DNA from: Nocardioides sp.
GTDB lineage: Bacteria > Actinomycetota > Actinomycetes > Propionibacteriales > Nocardioidaceae
DNA: 55,307 nt
Direction of reading: 5' to 3'
Assembly: GCA_025965335.1 (NCBI GenBank)
Contig: JAOPXC010000326.1
Location: 1-55,307, forward strand
This document shows positions 1-7,359 of this stretch, piece after piece; positions within the stretch are counted from its first letter, which is position 1, and the number at the start of each line of letters is the position of its first letter. The translations under genes and the position numbers were made by a program. The notes under the pieces are model-generated. The model was not told the DNA's origin, did not search any database, and saw only the letters and a list, made by a program, of their open reading frames with translations.

Positions 1-338
1 GCGGTCACGACGGCGACGCCGCAGGCGACCAGCACCACCCGGCGTACGGCGTCGGGCACGCCGCGCCCGCGTCCGGGGCGGCCCGCGACGAGCGCCTCGA
101 GCACGACGAGGGTGGTGAGCACCCAGAGCCAGGCGGCGGCCAGGGCGACGAGCGCGGCGCACGTCCACACGAGGAGCCGGTCGAACGACTGGTCGGTGAG
201 CCCGGCATCCCGGAGCGCGGACCCGGCCGCCCCGAGCTCCGGGCGGACCGCCAGCAGGAGTCCGGTGAGGGCCAGGGTGCCGGCCAGCCAGACCAGCAGG
301 CACCGCAGCCGGCTGACGCCCAGCAGGGTATGGTTCAT
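1..338 (-). CDS. Membrane protein, C-terminus beyond window edge
   Basis: About 112 N-terminal residues are visible; the rest lies left of the window. The reading starts MNHTLLGVSR at an ATG preceded by AAGGA about 8 bases upstream. Two strong hydrophobic segments are seen (about residues 13-31 and 57-80), followed by a basic loop and the start of a third. The pattern of a short N-terminus, two helices and a basic GRPGRGRG-like loop recalls actinobacterial LysM-domain membrane proteins, but no LysM domain is inside the window, so the function is left open. The upstream side carries two phased CGTTTAC sites, listed separately. Confidence 0.7.
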   Translation of the reverse strand, partial: MNHTLLGVSRLRCLLVWLAGTLALTGLLLAVRPELGAAGSALRDAGLTDQSFDRLLVWTCAALVALAAAWLWVLTTLVVLEALVAGRPGRGRGVPDAVRRVVLVACGVAVVT

Positions 339-351
339 GCCGAGATCCTTG

Positions 352-368
352 CGTTTACCTACGTTTAC
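352..368. promoter_or_regulatory. Two CGTTTAC direct repeats phased by 10 bp
   Basis: CGTTTAC occurs at 352-358 and again at 362-368, exactly one helical turn apart. The pair sits 14 bases upstream of the leftward membrane-protein start at 338 and about 75 bases before the rightward gene at 442. The stretch is much more AT-rich than its surroundings. Head-to-tail sites on one DNA face are typical of regulators that bind direct repeats (BldC/MerR-type factors are known to do so). Which regulator binds here is not known; a chance repeat is possible. Confidence 0.4.
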
Positions 369-441
369 GTCACTAGACGCCCTTTTGTGGCAGTCGTCAA
401 GGTCTTCTCCCCAGGCCCGTGGCCGTGGCAGGGTCGTGGCC

Positions 442-975
442 GTGGGCTGGGAGGAGGACCTCTTCGCGCTGTTCGACGACCTCGAGCAGCAGGCCGCGGC
501 GCTCTACGACGCCGACCGAGACGCGGAGCTGGCCGACCGGAGCCGCGCCGAGTACCAACACGTCACCCTCGCCAGCCGCCTGATGGCCTCGGTCGACCGC
601 GACGTCACTCTCGACGTCGCTGGCGTGGGTGCCGTCGCGGGCCGCCTGGAGCGGGTGGCGGCGGGCTGGTGCCTGCTGCGCGGTCCGGCCCAGGACTGGG
701 TGATCGCGCTGGCTTCCGTCGCGGCCGTGCACGGCGCCTCGGAACGCTCCCTGCCGGAGGTCGCCTGGCCCGCGGTCACGCGGCTCGGCCTCGGGTCGGC
801 GCTGCGTCGCCTCGCGGAGGCAGAGGAGCGCTGCGTGCTGCACCTGGTCGACGGGGGCCGCCACGAGGGGGTGCCGACCCGGGTGGGCGCGGACTTCGTG
901 GAGGTCCGGGTGGCCCCGGACCGACTGGCGCTGGTGTCGTTCGCCGTGCTCGCCGCGGTCCAGAGCCACGACTGA
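442..975 (+). CDS. Conserved hypothetical protein, 177 aa
   Basis: Soluble protein starting VGWEEDLFALFDDLEQQ from a GTG; the AGGG at 430-433 lies 8 bases upstream. An alternative GTG at 436 would add two residues. The N-terminal third is acidic and helical (about residues 5-40), the middle (55-110) looks like a mixed alpha/beta core, and the C-terminus ends in a hydrophobic helix LALVSFAVLAAVQ. There is no signal peptide or membrane segment. I recognise the general type as an unnamed actinobacterial protein found near Tat/Mrp genes, but no function is assignable. It converges on tatB with a 25-bp gap. Confidence 0.75.
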   Translation: MGWEEDLFALFDDLEQQAAALYDADRDAELADRSRAEYQHVTLASRLMASVDRDVTLDVAGVGAVAGRLERVAAGWCLLRGPAQDWVIALASVAAVHGASERSLPEVAWPAVTRLGLGSALRRLAEAEERCVLHLVDGGRHEGVPTRVGADFVEVRVAPDRLALVSFAVLAAVQSHD

Positions 976-1000
976 ACGCCGACGGGTCGGCGAGTGGGGC

Positions 1001-1339
1001 CTACGTGGCGTCGGCGTCGTACGGCGGGACCTCGCCGTCGTCCAGCGGTCGCAGACCGCGCCGGCGCGACGGGGCGGCCTCGACGCGGTCGGCCTCCTCC
1101 ATCGCCTCGACGATGTGCTTGCGCACGACGGTGCGGGGGTCGAGGTCGCGCAGCTCGAGGTCGGCGTATTCCGGCCCCAGCTCGTTGCGCAGCTCGTCAC
1201 GGGCCGCGTTGGCGAAGGTCCGGGCCTTGCGGATCATCTGGCCCGCCTGGCGGGCCAGCTCCGGCAGCTTGTCCGGTCCGAAGACGAGCACGGCGACGAA
1301 CGCGATCACCGCGAACTCCGGAAGGCCGACCCCGAACAC
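1001..1339 (-). CDS. tatB: Sec-independent (Tat) translocase subunit TatB
   Basis: TatB works with TatC as the receptor for folded twin-arginine substrates at the cytoplasmic membrane. The 112-residue protein has the family layout: one N-terminal membrane helix (residues 3-20), the FGPDKLPEL hinge at about 20-28, an amphipathic helix (29-50) and an acidic, charged tail. The GTG start lies only 3 bases after the stop of the upstream Mrp gene, so the two are surely co-transcribed. TatA and TatB are similar at this length; the longer tail and the Mrp linkage favour TatB. tatA and tatC are not in the window. Confidence 0.9.
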   Translation of the reverse strand: MFGVGLPEFAVIAFVAVLVFGPDKLPELARQAGQMIRKARTFANAARDELRNELGPEYADLELRDLDPRTVVRKHIVEAMEEADRVEAAPSRRRGLRPLDDGEVPPYDADAT

Positions 1340-1342
1340 GGG

Positions 1343-2497
1343 CTAGAACTTACTGGTCGGCGTGAGCCCGAGCTGCAGTCCCGCGAGGCCGCGGCCACGA
1401 CCGGAGAGCGTCTCGGCGATGGCGGTGAGCACCGTCGCGGCGGGCGCGGTGGGGTCCGCGTCGACGATCGGCTTCCCGACGTCGCCGCCCTCGCGCAGCG
1501 AGATGTCCAGCGGCACGCGACCCAGGACGGGGACGTCGTAGCCGAATCGCTGGGAGAGCGTGGTCGCCACCCGGTCGCCACCTCCGCTGCCGAAGACCTC
1601 GAGCTGGTGCTCGGGTCCGCAGTGCGGGCAGGCCAGGAAGCTCATGTTCTCGACGACCCCGACCACGCGCTGGTGCATCATCGAGGCCATCGTGCCCGCG
1701 CGCTCGGCGACCTCGGCGGCGGCCTCCTGGGGCGTGGTGACGACCACGACCTCGGCACCGGGCAGGTGCTGGCCGAGGGAGATCGCGACGTCGCCCGTGC
1801 CGGGCGGCAGGTCGAGGAGCAGCACGTCGAGGGCGCCCCAGTACACGTCGGAGAGCATCTGCACGAGCGCCCGGTCCAGCATCGGGCCGCGCCACGCGAC
1901 GACCTGCTCGCGGCTCGGCTTGAGCATCCCGATGGAGATGACCGAGACCCCGCTCGAGGTGGGCACCGGCATGATCAGGTCCTCGACCTGGGTCGGGCGC
2001 GAGTCGGCGATGCCGAGCATCGCCGGGACCGAGTGGCCGTAGATGTCGGCGTCGACGATGCCGACCTTGAGCCCCTGCTTGGCCATCGCCAGCGCCAGGT
2101 TGACGGTGACGGAGGACTTGCCGACGCCGCCCTTGCCGCTGGCGATCGCGAACACCTTCGTGAGCGAGCCCGGCTGGGCGAACGGGATCTCCCGCGCCAC
2201 CTGGCCGCCGCGCAGGACCGCTTGCAGGCCGGCGCGCTGCTCGGCGCTCATGACGCCCAGCTCGAGCTCGACATCGGTGACCCCGGGGACCCGGCGGACC
2301 GCGGCGTTCACGTCCCGGGTGATGGTGTCCTTCAGCGGGCAGCCGGCCACGGTCAGCAGCACAGTCACGTGCACCACACCGGCGCCGTCGATCGCAACGG
2401 TGTCCACCATCCCGATGTCGGTGATCGGACGCTTGATCTCGGGGTCGTTGACGGTCGCGAGCGCGGCATTGACCTGGTCGAGAGTGGGGGAGCTCAT
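1343..2497 (-). CDS. Mrp/NBP35 (ApbC) family iron-sulfur carrier ATPase
   Basis: P-loop ATPase thought to carry and deliver Fe-S clusters in the cytoplasm. The N-terminal MIP18/DUF59 domain spans about residues 5-85. The deviant Walker A GKGGVGKSS is at 121-129, the DLPPGTGD switch segment at about 229-236, and the cluster-binding C-P-H-C pair at 290-293. Length (384 aa) is normal. I chose the ATG at 2497 (MSSPTLDQVN) because homologues begin there; an ATG at 2527 would add ten unlikely residues. It lies between the DUF1003 gene and tatB on the same strand. Confidence 0.92.
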   Translation of the reverse strand: MSSPTLDQVNAALATVNDPEIKRPITDIGMVDTVAIDGAGVVHVTVLLTVAGCPLKDTITRDVNAAVRRVPGVTDVELELGVMSAEQRAGLQAVLRGGQVAREIPFAQPGSLTKVFAIASGKGGVGKSSVTVNLALAMAKQGLKVGIVDADIYGHSVPAMLGIADSRPTQVEDLIMPVPTSSGVSVISIGMLKPSREQVVAWRGPMLDRALVQMLSDVYWGALDVLLLDLPPGTGDVAISLGQHLPGAEVVVVTTPQEAAAEVAERAGTMASMMHQRVVGVVENMSFLACPHCGPEHQLEVFGSGGGDRVATTLSQRFGYDVPVLGRVPLDISLREGGDVGKPIVDADPTAPAATVLTAIAETLSGRGRGLAGLQLGLTPTSKF

Positions 2498-2545
2498 GAT
2501 GCTCAAGCGTAGTTGGTCACCGGGCATCGCAACCGCGCGGGCGCC

Positions 2546-3076
2546 CTAGATGAGTTGGCCGTCCTCGTCCTCGCCGCGGGCCCGCTCGTCGAGGTCGCTG
2601 AGCAGCGAGCGCAGCTCGGAGCGCAGGAAGTCGCGGGTGGCCACCTCGCCGACCGCCATTCTCAGGGAGGCGACCTCGCGGGCGAGGAACTCCATGTCCG
2701 CGTGGGCCCGGGCGTTGGCCTGCCGGTCCTGTTCGGCGACCACCTTGTCGCGGGTCTCCTGCCGGTTCTGGGCCAGCAGGATCAGGGGTGCGGCGTACGA
2801 CGCCTGCAGGCTGAGGATCAGCGTGAGAAAGATGAACGGGTAGGCGTCCCAGCGTGCATCGGCGGGGGCCAGCACGTTCCAGCTCACCCACACCAGCACG
2901 AACAGGGTCATGTACGTCAGGAACCGGGCGGTGCCCATGAACCTGGCGAACTCCTCGGCGAAGACCCCGAGCGCGTCGGCCTTGATCGCCGGCCGGCGCA
3001 CCAGCGTCCGGCGCGTCTCCTTGGGGGTGTCGAGGCGGGAGCGGGAACGGGACCCGGCGGTGCGGGTCTCAGCCAC
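2546..3076 (-). CDS. DUF1003 membrane protein
   Basis: 176 residues. A basic N-terminus is followed by two membrane helices (about 52-70 and 80-102) carrying the DUF1003 hallmark YPFIFLTLILSLQASYAAP, then the conserved AQNRQ stretch and a long charged, probably coiled-coil C-terminus (110-170). The family is widespread but has no established activity. Its ATG overlaps the 3' end of the upstream CBS/MgtE_N gene by 8 bases. DUF1003 proteins are often encoded next to such magnesium-transporter-like regulators, which suggests joint membrane or ion-related work. A 48-bp gap separates it from mrp. Confidence 0.9.
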   Translation of the reverse strand: MAETRTAGSRSRSRLDTPKETRRTLVRRPAIKADALGVFAEEFARFMGTARFLTYMTLFVLVWVSWNVLAPADARWDAYPFIFLTLILSLQASYAAPLILLAQNRQETRDKVVAEQDRQANARAHADMEFLAREVASLRMAVGEVATRDFLRSELRSLLSDLDERARGEDEDGQLI

Positions 3077-4343
3077 GGCGCACCCCCTGCCTGCGGTCGG
3101 TCGAACGGATGGCCTGGTCGCGCCAGTTCTCGGGGAGCATGTGGTCGAGGAGGTCGTCCACGCTCACGGCGCCGACGAGGTGTCCGTTGTCGTCGACGAC
3201 CGGCGCCGCCACGAGGTTGTACGTCGCGAGGTGGGCCGCCACCTGGTCGATGGTGGCCTCGGGGCGCAACGGGTCCATGGTGTCGTCGAGGACCCCAGCC
3301 ACGAGCGTCGAGGGCGGCTCGCGCAGCAGCCGCTGGATGTGGGCGACGCCGAGGAACCTGCCCGTCGGCGTCTCCAGCGGCGGGCGGCACACGTAGACGA
3401 GGGCGGCCAGCGCCGGCGTGAGCTCCGGGTTGCGGACGTGCGCGAGGGCGTCGGCGATGGTGGCGTCCGGGCCCAGGATCACCGGTTCGGGCGTCATCAT
3501 CGCGCCCGCGGTGTTCTCGACGTACGACATCAGCCGCCGCACGTCCTCGGCCTCCTCGGGCTCCATCAGCTTGAGGAGCGCCTCGGCCGTCTCCGCCGGA
3601 AGGTCCGCGATCAGGTCGGCGGCGTCGTCCGGCGACATCTCCTCGAGCACGTCGGCGGCGCGCTCGTTGTCGAGGGCCTCGAGAATCTCGACCTGGTCCT
3701 CCTCGGGCAGCTCCTCGAGGACGTCGGCGAGCCGCTCGTCGTCGAGCGCCGCGATGACCGCGGTCCGCCGCTCGGGGGGCAGGTCGTGGATCATGCTCGC
3801 CGCGTCGGCGACGCGCATCTCGTTGAGTGCCGCGATCAGGTGGGTGGCGCCCTGGGTCTCCTCGCGGCGGGTGAGCCCCTCGACGTCGCGCCACTCGACG
3901 ACGTGCGTCTGGCCGCGCCTGCGAAAGCCCTTGGCCGGCTCCTGGACGGCGACCCGGCTCAGCACCCAGTCGCGGTTGCGGGCCTGCTCCATGGCCACGT
4001 CGTACACGGTCCCCGTGATGCCGGTGCTCGCGATGGTCACGGTCCGGTCGAGCATCTGGCCGATCACGAGGGTCTCGGTCGAGCGCTGCTCGAAGCGACG
4101 CATGTTGAGCAGGCCGGTCGTGTACACCTGCCCGCTGTCGATGTTCGTCACGCGCGTCATCGGCACGAAGATCCGGCGGCGCCCGAACACCTCGGCCACC
4201 AGGCCGAGCACGCGGGGTTGACTGACCTCGGAGCGGATCGCCACCACGACGTCGCGAACCTTGCCGACCTGGTCCCCCTGGGGGTCGAAGATCGGCAGCC
4301 CGACGAGGCGGGCCACGTAGACGCGTGACGGGGCGGTGCTCAC
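3069..4343 (-). CDS. PRC-barrel / MgtE_N / CBS-pair protein lacking a transport domain
   Basis: 424 residues from a GTG (VSTAPSRVYVARLVG). In order: a PRC-barrel-like segment (about 5-80) with a second similar stretch to about 150, an MgtE N-terminal superhelical domain (about 165-285) with repeated LPEEDQVEILEAL-type units, and two CBS motifs (about 290-410). In true MgtE Mg2+ channels the N and CBS domains gate a C-terminal five-helix pore. No membrane segment exists here, so this is the regulatory half only. It is the first gene of the leftward run to tatB and diverges from a sulfotransferase-like gene with 60 bp between. Confidence 0.9.
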   Translation of the reverse strand: MSTAPSRVYVARLVGLPIFDPQGDQVGKVRDVVVAIRSEVSQPRVLGLVAEVFGRRRIFVPMTRVTNIDSGQVYTTGLLNMRRFEQRSTETLVIGQMLDRTVTIASTGITGTVYDVAMEQARNRDWVLSRVAVQEPAKGFRRRGQTHVVEWRDVEGLTRREETQGATHLIAALNEMRVADAASMIHDLPPERRTAVIAALDDERLADVLEELPEEDQVEILEALDNERAADVLEEMSPDDAADLIADLPAETAEALLKLMEPEEAEDVRRLMSYVENTAGAMMTPEPVILGPDATIADALAHVRNPELTPALAALVYVCRPPLETPTGRFLGVAHIQRLLREPPSTLVAGVLDDTMDPLRPEATIDQVAAHLATYNLVAAPVVDDNGHLVGAVSVDDLLDHMLPENWRDQAIRSTDRRQGVRRG

Positions 4344-4403
4344 GTCCCGCAACGCTACCGGTCGGGGTGCCTCGCCGAGCGCGACTGGCACCATGTCTGC
4401 ACC

Positions 4404-5495
4404 ATGACTTCATCGTCGACTCCCACGTCGCCCGGCGGGCCGCAGCGCGTGGTCCTGCACATCGGGCTGCCCAAGACAGGCACGACGTACCTGCAGGCGC
4501 TGCTGGCCGACAACCGCGACCGGCTCAGAGCCGGCGGGGTGCTCTACCCGTTCCTGGGCCCAGGTGCGATGTTCCGGGGCGCGGTCGAGGTGCGGGCCAG
4601 CCACGACAAGTTCGGGCTGGGCGCGGACGAGGTCGCCGGCACCTGGCGGGCGCTCTGCGAGCGTGCCCGGGCGTACCCCGGCACGACCGTGATCAGCCAC
4701 GAGGTGCTGGCCGGCTCCACCCTGGAGCAGATCGCGGCCGCGACCGCGCCGCTCGCCGGGCTCGAGCTGCACGTGGTCGTGACCGCCCGCGACCTCGGCC
4801 GCCAGGCGATCGCCCACTGGCAGGAGGAGGTGAAGCTGGGGGACACCCGGTCCTTCGCCGACTTCGAGCGCGAGCAGTTCCGCGCCGACACGGGACCGGA
4901 CACCGGTCCGGATGCAGGGGGCGTGCGCCCGCACTTCTGGCATGCACAGGACTTCGCGGACGCACTGCGGCGCTGGTCAACCGCCGTCCCTCCGCAGCGG
5001 GTGCACCTCGTCGTCGGTCCCGCTCCGGGGGCCGCGCCCGACGAGCTGTGGCGGCGCTTCGCCGACGGCGCGGGCATCGACTGGGCGCTCGTCGACGCGG
5101 GTGCCGCCGACCCGGCCAACCCCTCGCTGGGCGCGGCCGAGATCCGACACCTGCGCGCGGTCAATGCCGCCCTCGACAGGAGACTCGACGCGAGGTCCTA
5201 CAACCGCCTCGTCAAGCGCCGGTACGCCGAGGGCGTCCTGGCGCGGCGCCCGGGAGCGCCGCCCCGCACACCGGCGTCCCTCGGGCCGCTGTTCCAACGC
5301 GTCACCCGGGGCTGGCTGGCGGACGTGACCGCGGCTGGCCACCCCGTGCACGGGAACCCCCTGGACCTCTTGCCCGTGCTCGCGCAACCCGGTGACGCAC
5401 ACCCTGACCTGGCTGCCCCAGGGGAGCGGTTCGACGCCACCGCGGCCGACCTGGCCGAGCGGTTCGTCGGTCAGGCGGACGACTCCGGAGCGTAG
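4404..5495 (+). CDS. Sulfotransferase-like protein (copy 1)
   Basis: 363 residues. The N-terminal strand-loop HIGLPKTGTTYLQ (19-31) is the phosphosulfate-binding P-loop of PAPS-dependent sulfotransferases. A TARDLGR segment at 127-133 followed by HWQEEVK matches the second (3'-phosphate) site. Later come VVGPAPGA and LWRRF, shared with the three other copies in the window. There is no membrane helix, so it should act in the cytoplasm on a carbohydrate or lipid-linked substrate. This is the first gene of the envelope island. It diverges from the CBS gene and is followed 10 bases later by a lipoprotein gene. Acceptor unknown; copies are at 5967, 12363 and 25021. Confidence 0.8.
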   Translation: MTSSSTPTSPGGPQRVVLHIGLPKTGTTYLQALLADNRDRLRAGGVLYPFLGPGAMFRGAVEVRASHDKFGLGADEVAGTWRALCERARAYPGTTVISHEVLAGSTLEQIAAATAPLAGLELHVVVTARDLGRQAIAHWQEEVKLGDTRSFADFEREQFRADTGPDTGPDAGGVRPHFWHAQDFADALRRWSTAVPPQRVHLVVGPAPGAAPDELWRRFADGAGIDWALVDAGAADPANPSLGAAEIRHLRAVNAALDRRLDARSYNRLVKRRYAEGVLARRPGAPPRTPASLGPLFQRVTRGWLADVTAAGHPVHGNPLDLLPVLAQPGDAHPDLAAPGERFDATAADLAERFVGQADDSGA

Positions 5496-5505
5496 GCTGG
5501 CCGGC

Positions 5506-5928
5506 ATGAAGAGTCTCCGGGTGGTGACCCCGCTGCTGCTGTCGCCGCTGCTGCTCCTGACGGGGTGCGGGGGCGACGAGTCGACCCGCGCGACGCCGTC
5601 GACGGCCGGGCCGACCGCGTCGTCGACCGCGGACTCGGCGTCTCCGTCCCCCTCCGCCTCATCCAGCGCGACGACTTCCCCGGGGAACGATCTTCCGGAC
5701 TGTGCCAAGGTCTGGGTCGCAGACAACACGCTGCCCCGGCACTACACCGGTTGCTCCTCCAACGGTGAGGTCGTCAAGGCGGATCGACGTTACTGCGAGT
5801 TCGGGAAGCCGCTGATCACCTTCGACGACCGCTTCTACGCCGTGCCGGAGGGACCCGTCAACGCGAGCAAGGGGCCGCTGGACAAGGATCCGGGCTACCG
5901 GTCGGCGCTCGCGTCCTGCATGGCCTGA
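5506..5928 (+). CDS. Small secreted lipoprotein
   Basis: 140 residues beginning MKSLRVVTPLL. The hydrophobic signal segment ends in the lipobox LLTGC, so the mature protein should be lipid-anchored through that Cys. A low-complexity Ser/Thr/Pro/Ala linker (about 25-60) leads to a compact C-terminal domain with four Cys residues in CAKVWV, GCSS, YCEF and SCMA contexts, which suggests two disulfides. I do not recognise the domain. The gene begins 10 bases after the sulfotransferase-like gene, probably as part of the same transcript, and converges on the second sulfotransferase-like gene. Confidence 0.8.
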   Translation: MKSLRVVTPLLLSPLLLLTGCGGDESTRATPSTAGPTASSTADSASPSPSASSSATTSPGNDLPDCAKVWVADNTLPRHYTGCSSNGEVVKADRRYCEFGKPLITFDDRFYAVPEGPVNASKGPLDKDPGYRSALASCMA

Positions 5929-5966
5929 TCAGATCGCGAGGCCGTCCCTGTCGCGGCTGACCGAAA

Positions 5967-7046
5967 TCAGCCTCGCAGGCGGCGCCGGATCCGCTGGCCG
6001 AGACTCGATGCCGACGCATCCTTCGGGCCGCGTGCCGATGCCTCCCGCACGTCGTCCACCAGGCGAGCCACGAGCGCGACAGCGACGTCGGCGACCTCGG
6101 CGTCGGTCACCGAGTCCGGGCGTCGTCGATGCGGCAGTTCCTCGGGGACCCGGAGGGACTCGGGGTCGCCCACCACGTCGAAGTCACGACGGGAGATGAG
6201 CGATACGGCGGCGGCCCCCCGGCGTCGGCAGTCCTCGATGCGCTTCTCGCTCGGCCAGAAACGATCGCCGCCGCGGGGGACGAGTCGTTCGTCGGCCAGG
6301 AAGGCCCGGATCCAGACGCCTCGGTCGTAGGCCCGGTCGAACCCCGTCAGTTCGAGATTGACCCGGCGCAAGGTCTCGGCCTCCACCACTCCCATCGAGG
6401 AGTTCAGGAAGGGCTCCGCCCCGCTGCCCACCTCCGGTGAGACGTCGAGAACGCTGCAGAACCGGAGCCACAGGTCGTCAGGAGGTGCCGTGTCTTCAGG
6501 CATGGTCAGGATGTGGATCCGGTCGTCCGGCACCACGTCGCCCCAGCGCTCGAGGACCAGCGAGAGATCGAGCGCGCGCCAGTTCCAGACCACCCTGGGA
6601 TCGGCCGAGACCTCTCGGGCGTAGTTCTCGATGGTGGCCGTGCCCTTGTTCTTCAGGTGTTCCTGCCAGCTCGACGTGAACAGGGACAGCGGTTCGCGGG
6701 CGGTGATGACGAGATGGACCTCGGCCGGCTCCAGCGCGCCGACCATGGCGCGGGCCTGGTCGGCGGTGGCGGAGCAGAAGAACTCATGGCTGATCAGGGC
6801 GTCCCCGTCCCACCCGGCGATCTCCTCCTGGATGACCCGCCACGAGCTCGGGGCGCGGGTGTGGCGCCGGCGCAGCCGGGTGTCGCCACGGACCACCAGC
6901 GACGCCCAGAGGTGATCCCGGCGCTCCCGCCCGGGCAGCAGCATCCCTGCGGCGGCGAGCTCGTCCCGGTGCGACCAGAGGATCGACTGGAGGTAGCTGG
7001 TGCCCGTCTTGGGCAGCCCGATGTGGACGAAGACGCGTGCACTCAT
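5967..7046 (-). CDS. Sulfotransferase-like protein (copy 2)
   Basis: 359 residues. The P-loop HIGLPKTGTSYLQ is at 8-20. The second-site segment TAREPLSLFTSSWQEHLKNKG replaces the RDL form of the other copies. LWLRF and a NSSMG motif follow, and the C-terminus is basic (GQRIRRRLRG). The start MSARVFVHIG was chosen because the P-loop sits at a fixed distance from it in all four copies. A GC hairpin (7049-7070) lies immediately upstream of this ATG and no clear Shine-Dalgarno is seen, so translation may be weak or coupled. It follows the DUF6752 gene on the same strand. Confidence 0.8.
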   Translation of the reverse strand: MSARVFVHIGLPKTGTSYLQSILWSHRDELAAAGMLLPGRERRDHLWASLVVRGDTRLRRRHTRAPSSWRVIQEEIAGWDGDALISHEFFCSATADQARAMVGALEPAEVHLVITAREPLSLFTSSWQEHLKNKGTATIENYAREVSADPRVVWNWRALDLSLVLERWGDVVPDDRIHILTMPEDTAPPDDLWLRFCSVLDVSPEVGSGAEPFLNSSMGVVEAETLRRVNLELTGFDRAYDRGVWIRAFLADERLVPRGGDRFWPSEKRIEDCRRRGAAAVSLISRRDFDVVGDPESLRVPEELPHRRRPDSVTDAEVADVAVALVARLVDDVREASARGPKDASASSLGQRIRRRLRG

Positions 7047-7107
7047 TCGGCGCCCCCGGGCGGGGGTGCCGTTGCGGAGCGAGGCGAGCACTGTGTGGGG
7101 TGAGTCA

Positions 7108-7359
7108 CTACCCGAGCCCGTCGGTGTAGTCCCGGAGGACGCGATCGACCTCCTCCTGGTCGCCCCGGGCGATCGGCACCAGGAGCGCGGTCACCACGTC
7201 CACGAGTTCGGCCGTCCGGTGGTGGTGGAGGCGGCACTCGCGGACCTGATCCTCGAGCTCGGCCACCCGGGCGGACAGGTCGCGCGTCCGCTTCCTGGTC
7301 CGGAGCAGGTCGAGTCGTTCCCCGACCTTTCGCACCGGTGCGGAATCCTTCACTGCCAT
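7108..7359 (-). CDS. DUF6752-type small coiled-coil protein
   Basis: 83 residues, MAVKDSAPVR at the start. A basic N-terminus is followed by a heptad-patterned helix (about 25-60, LSARVAELEDQVRECR), as expected for a short coiled coil, and an acidic end. It resembles the DUF6752 family of small proteins that accompany glycosyltransferase or sulfotransferase genes in Nocardioides relatives; its role is unknown and might be scaffolding. Its ATG lies inside the 3' end of the LicD/methyltransferase gene (10-base overlap), which implies translational coupling. Confidence 0.7.
   Translation of the reverse strand: MAVKDSAPVRKVGERLDLLRTRKRTRDLSARVAELEDQVRECRLHHHRTAELVDVVTALLVPIARGDQEEVDRVLRDYTDGLG

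Noticed and set aside
1115-2512. 465-codon rightward open frame opposite mrp
   Set aside because: It is the complement of the well-supported Mrp gene and its composition (Arg/Asp/His rich, no motif) is typical of a GC-rich shadow frame.
5955-5972. GGCTGA/TCAGCC hairpin between the lipoprotein and sulfotransferase genes
   Set aside because: Only a 6-bp stem; too weak to call a terminator.
7049-7070. GC palindrome just before the second sulfotransferase-like start
   Set aside because: Pairs over 10 bp but leaves a 2-base loop, so a stable hairpin is doubtful; mentioned only in the gene entry.
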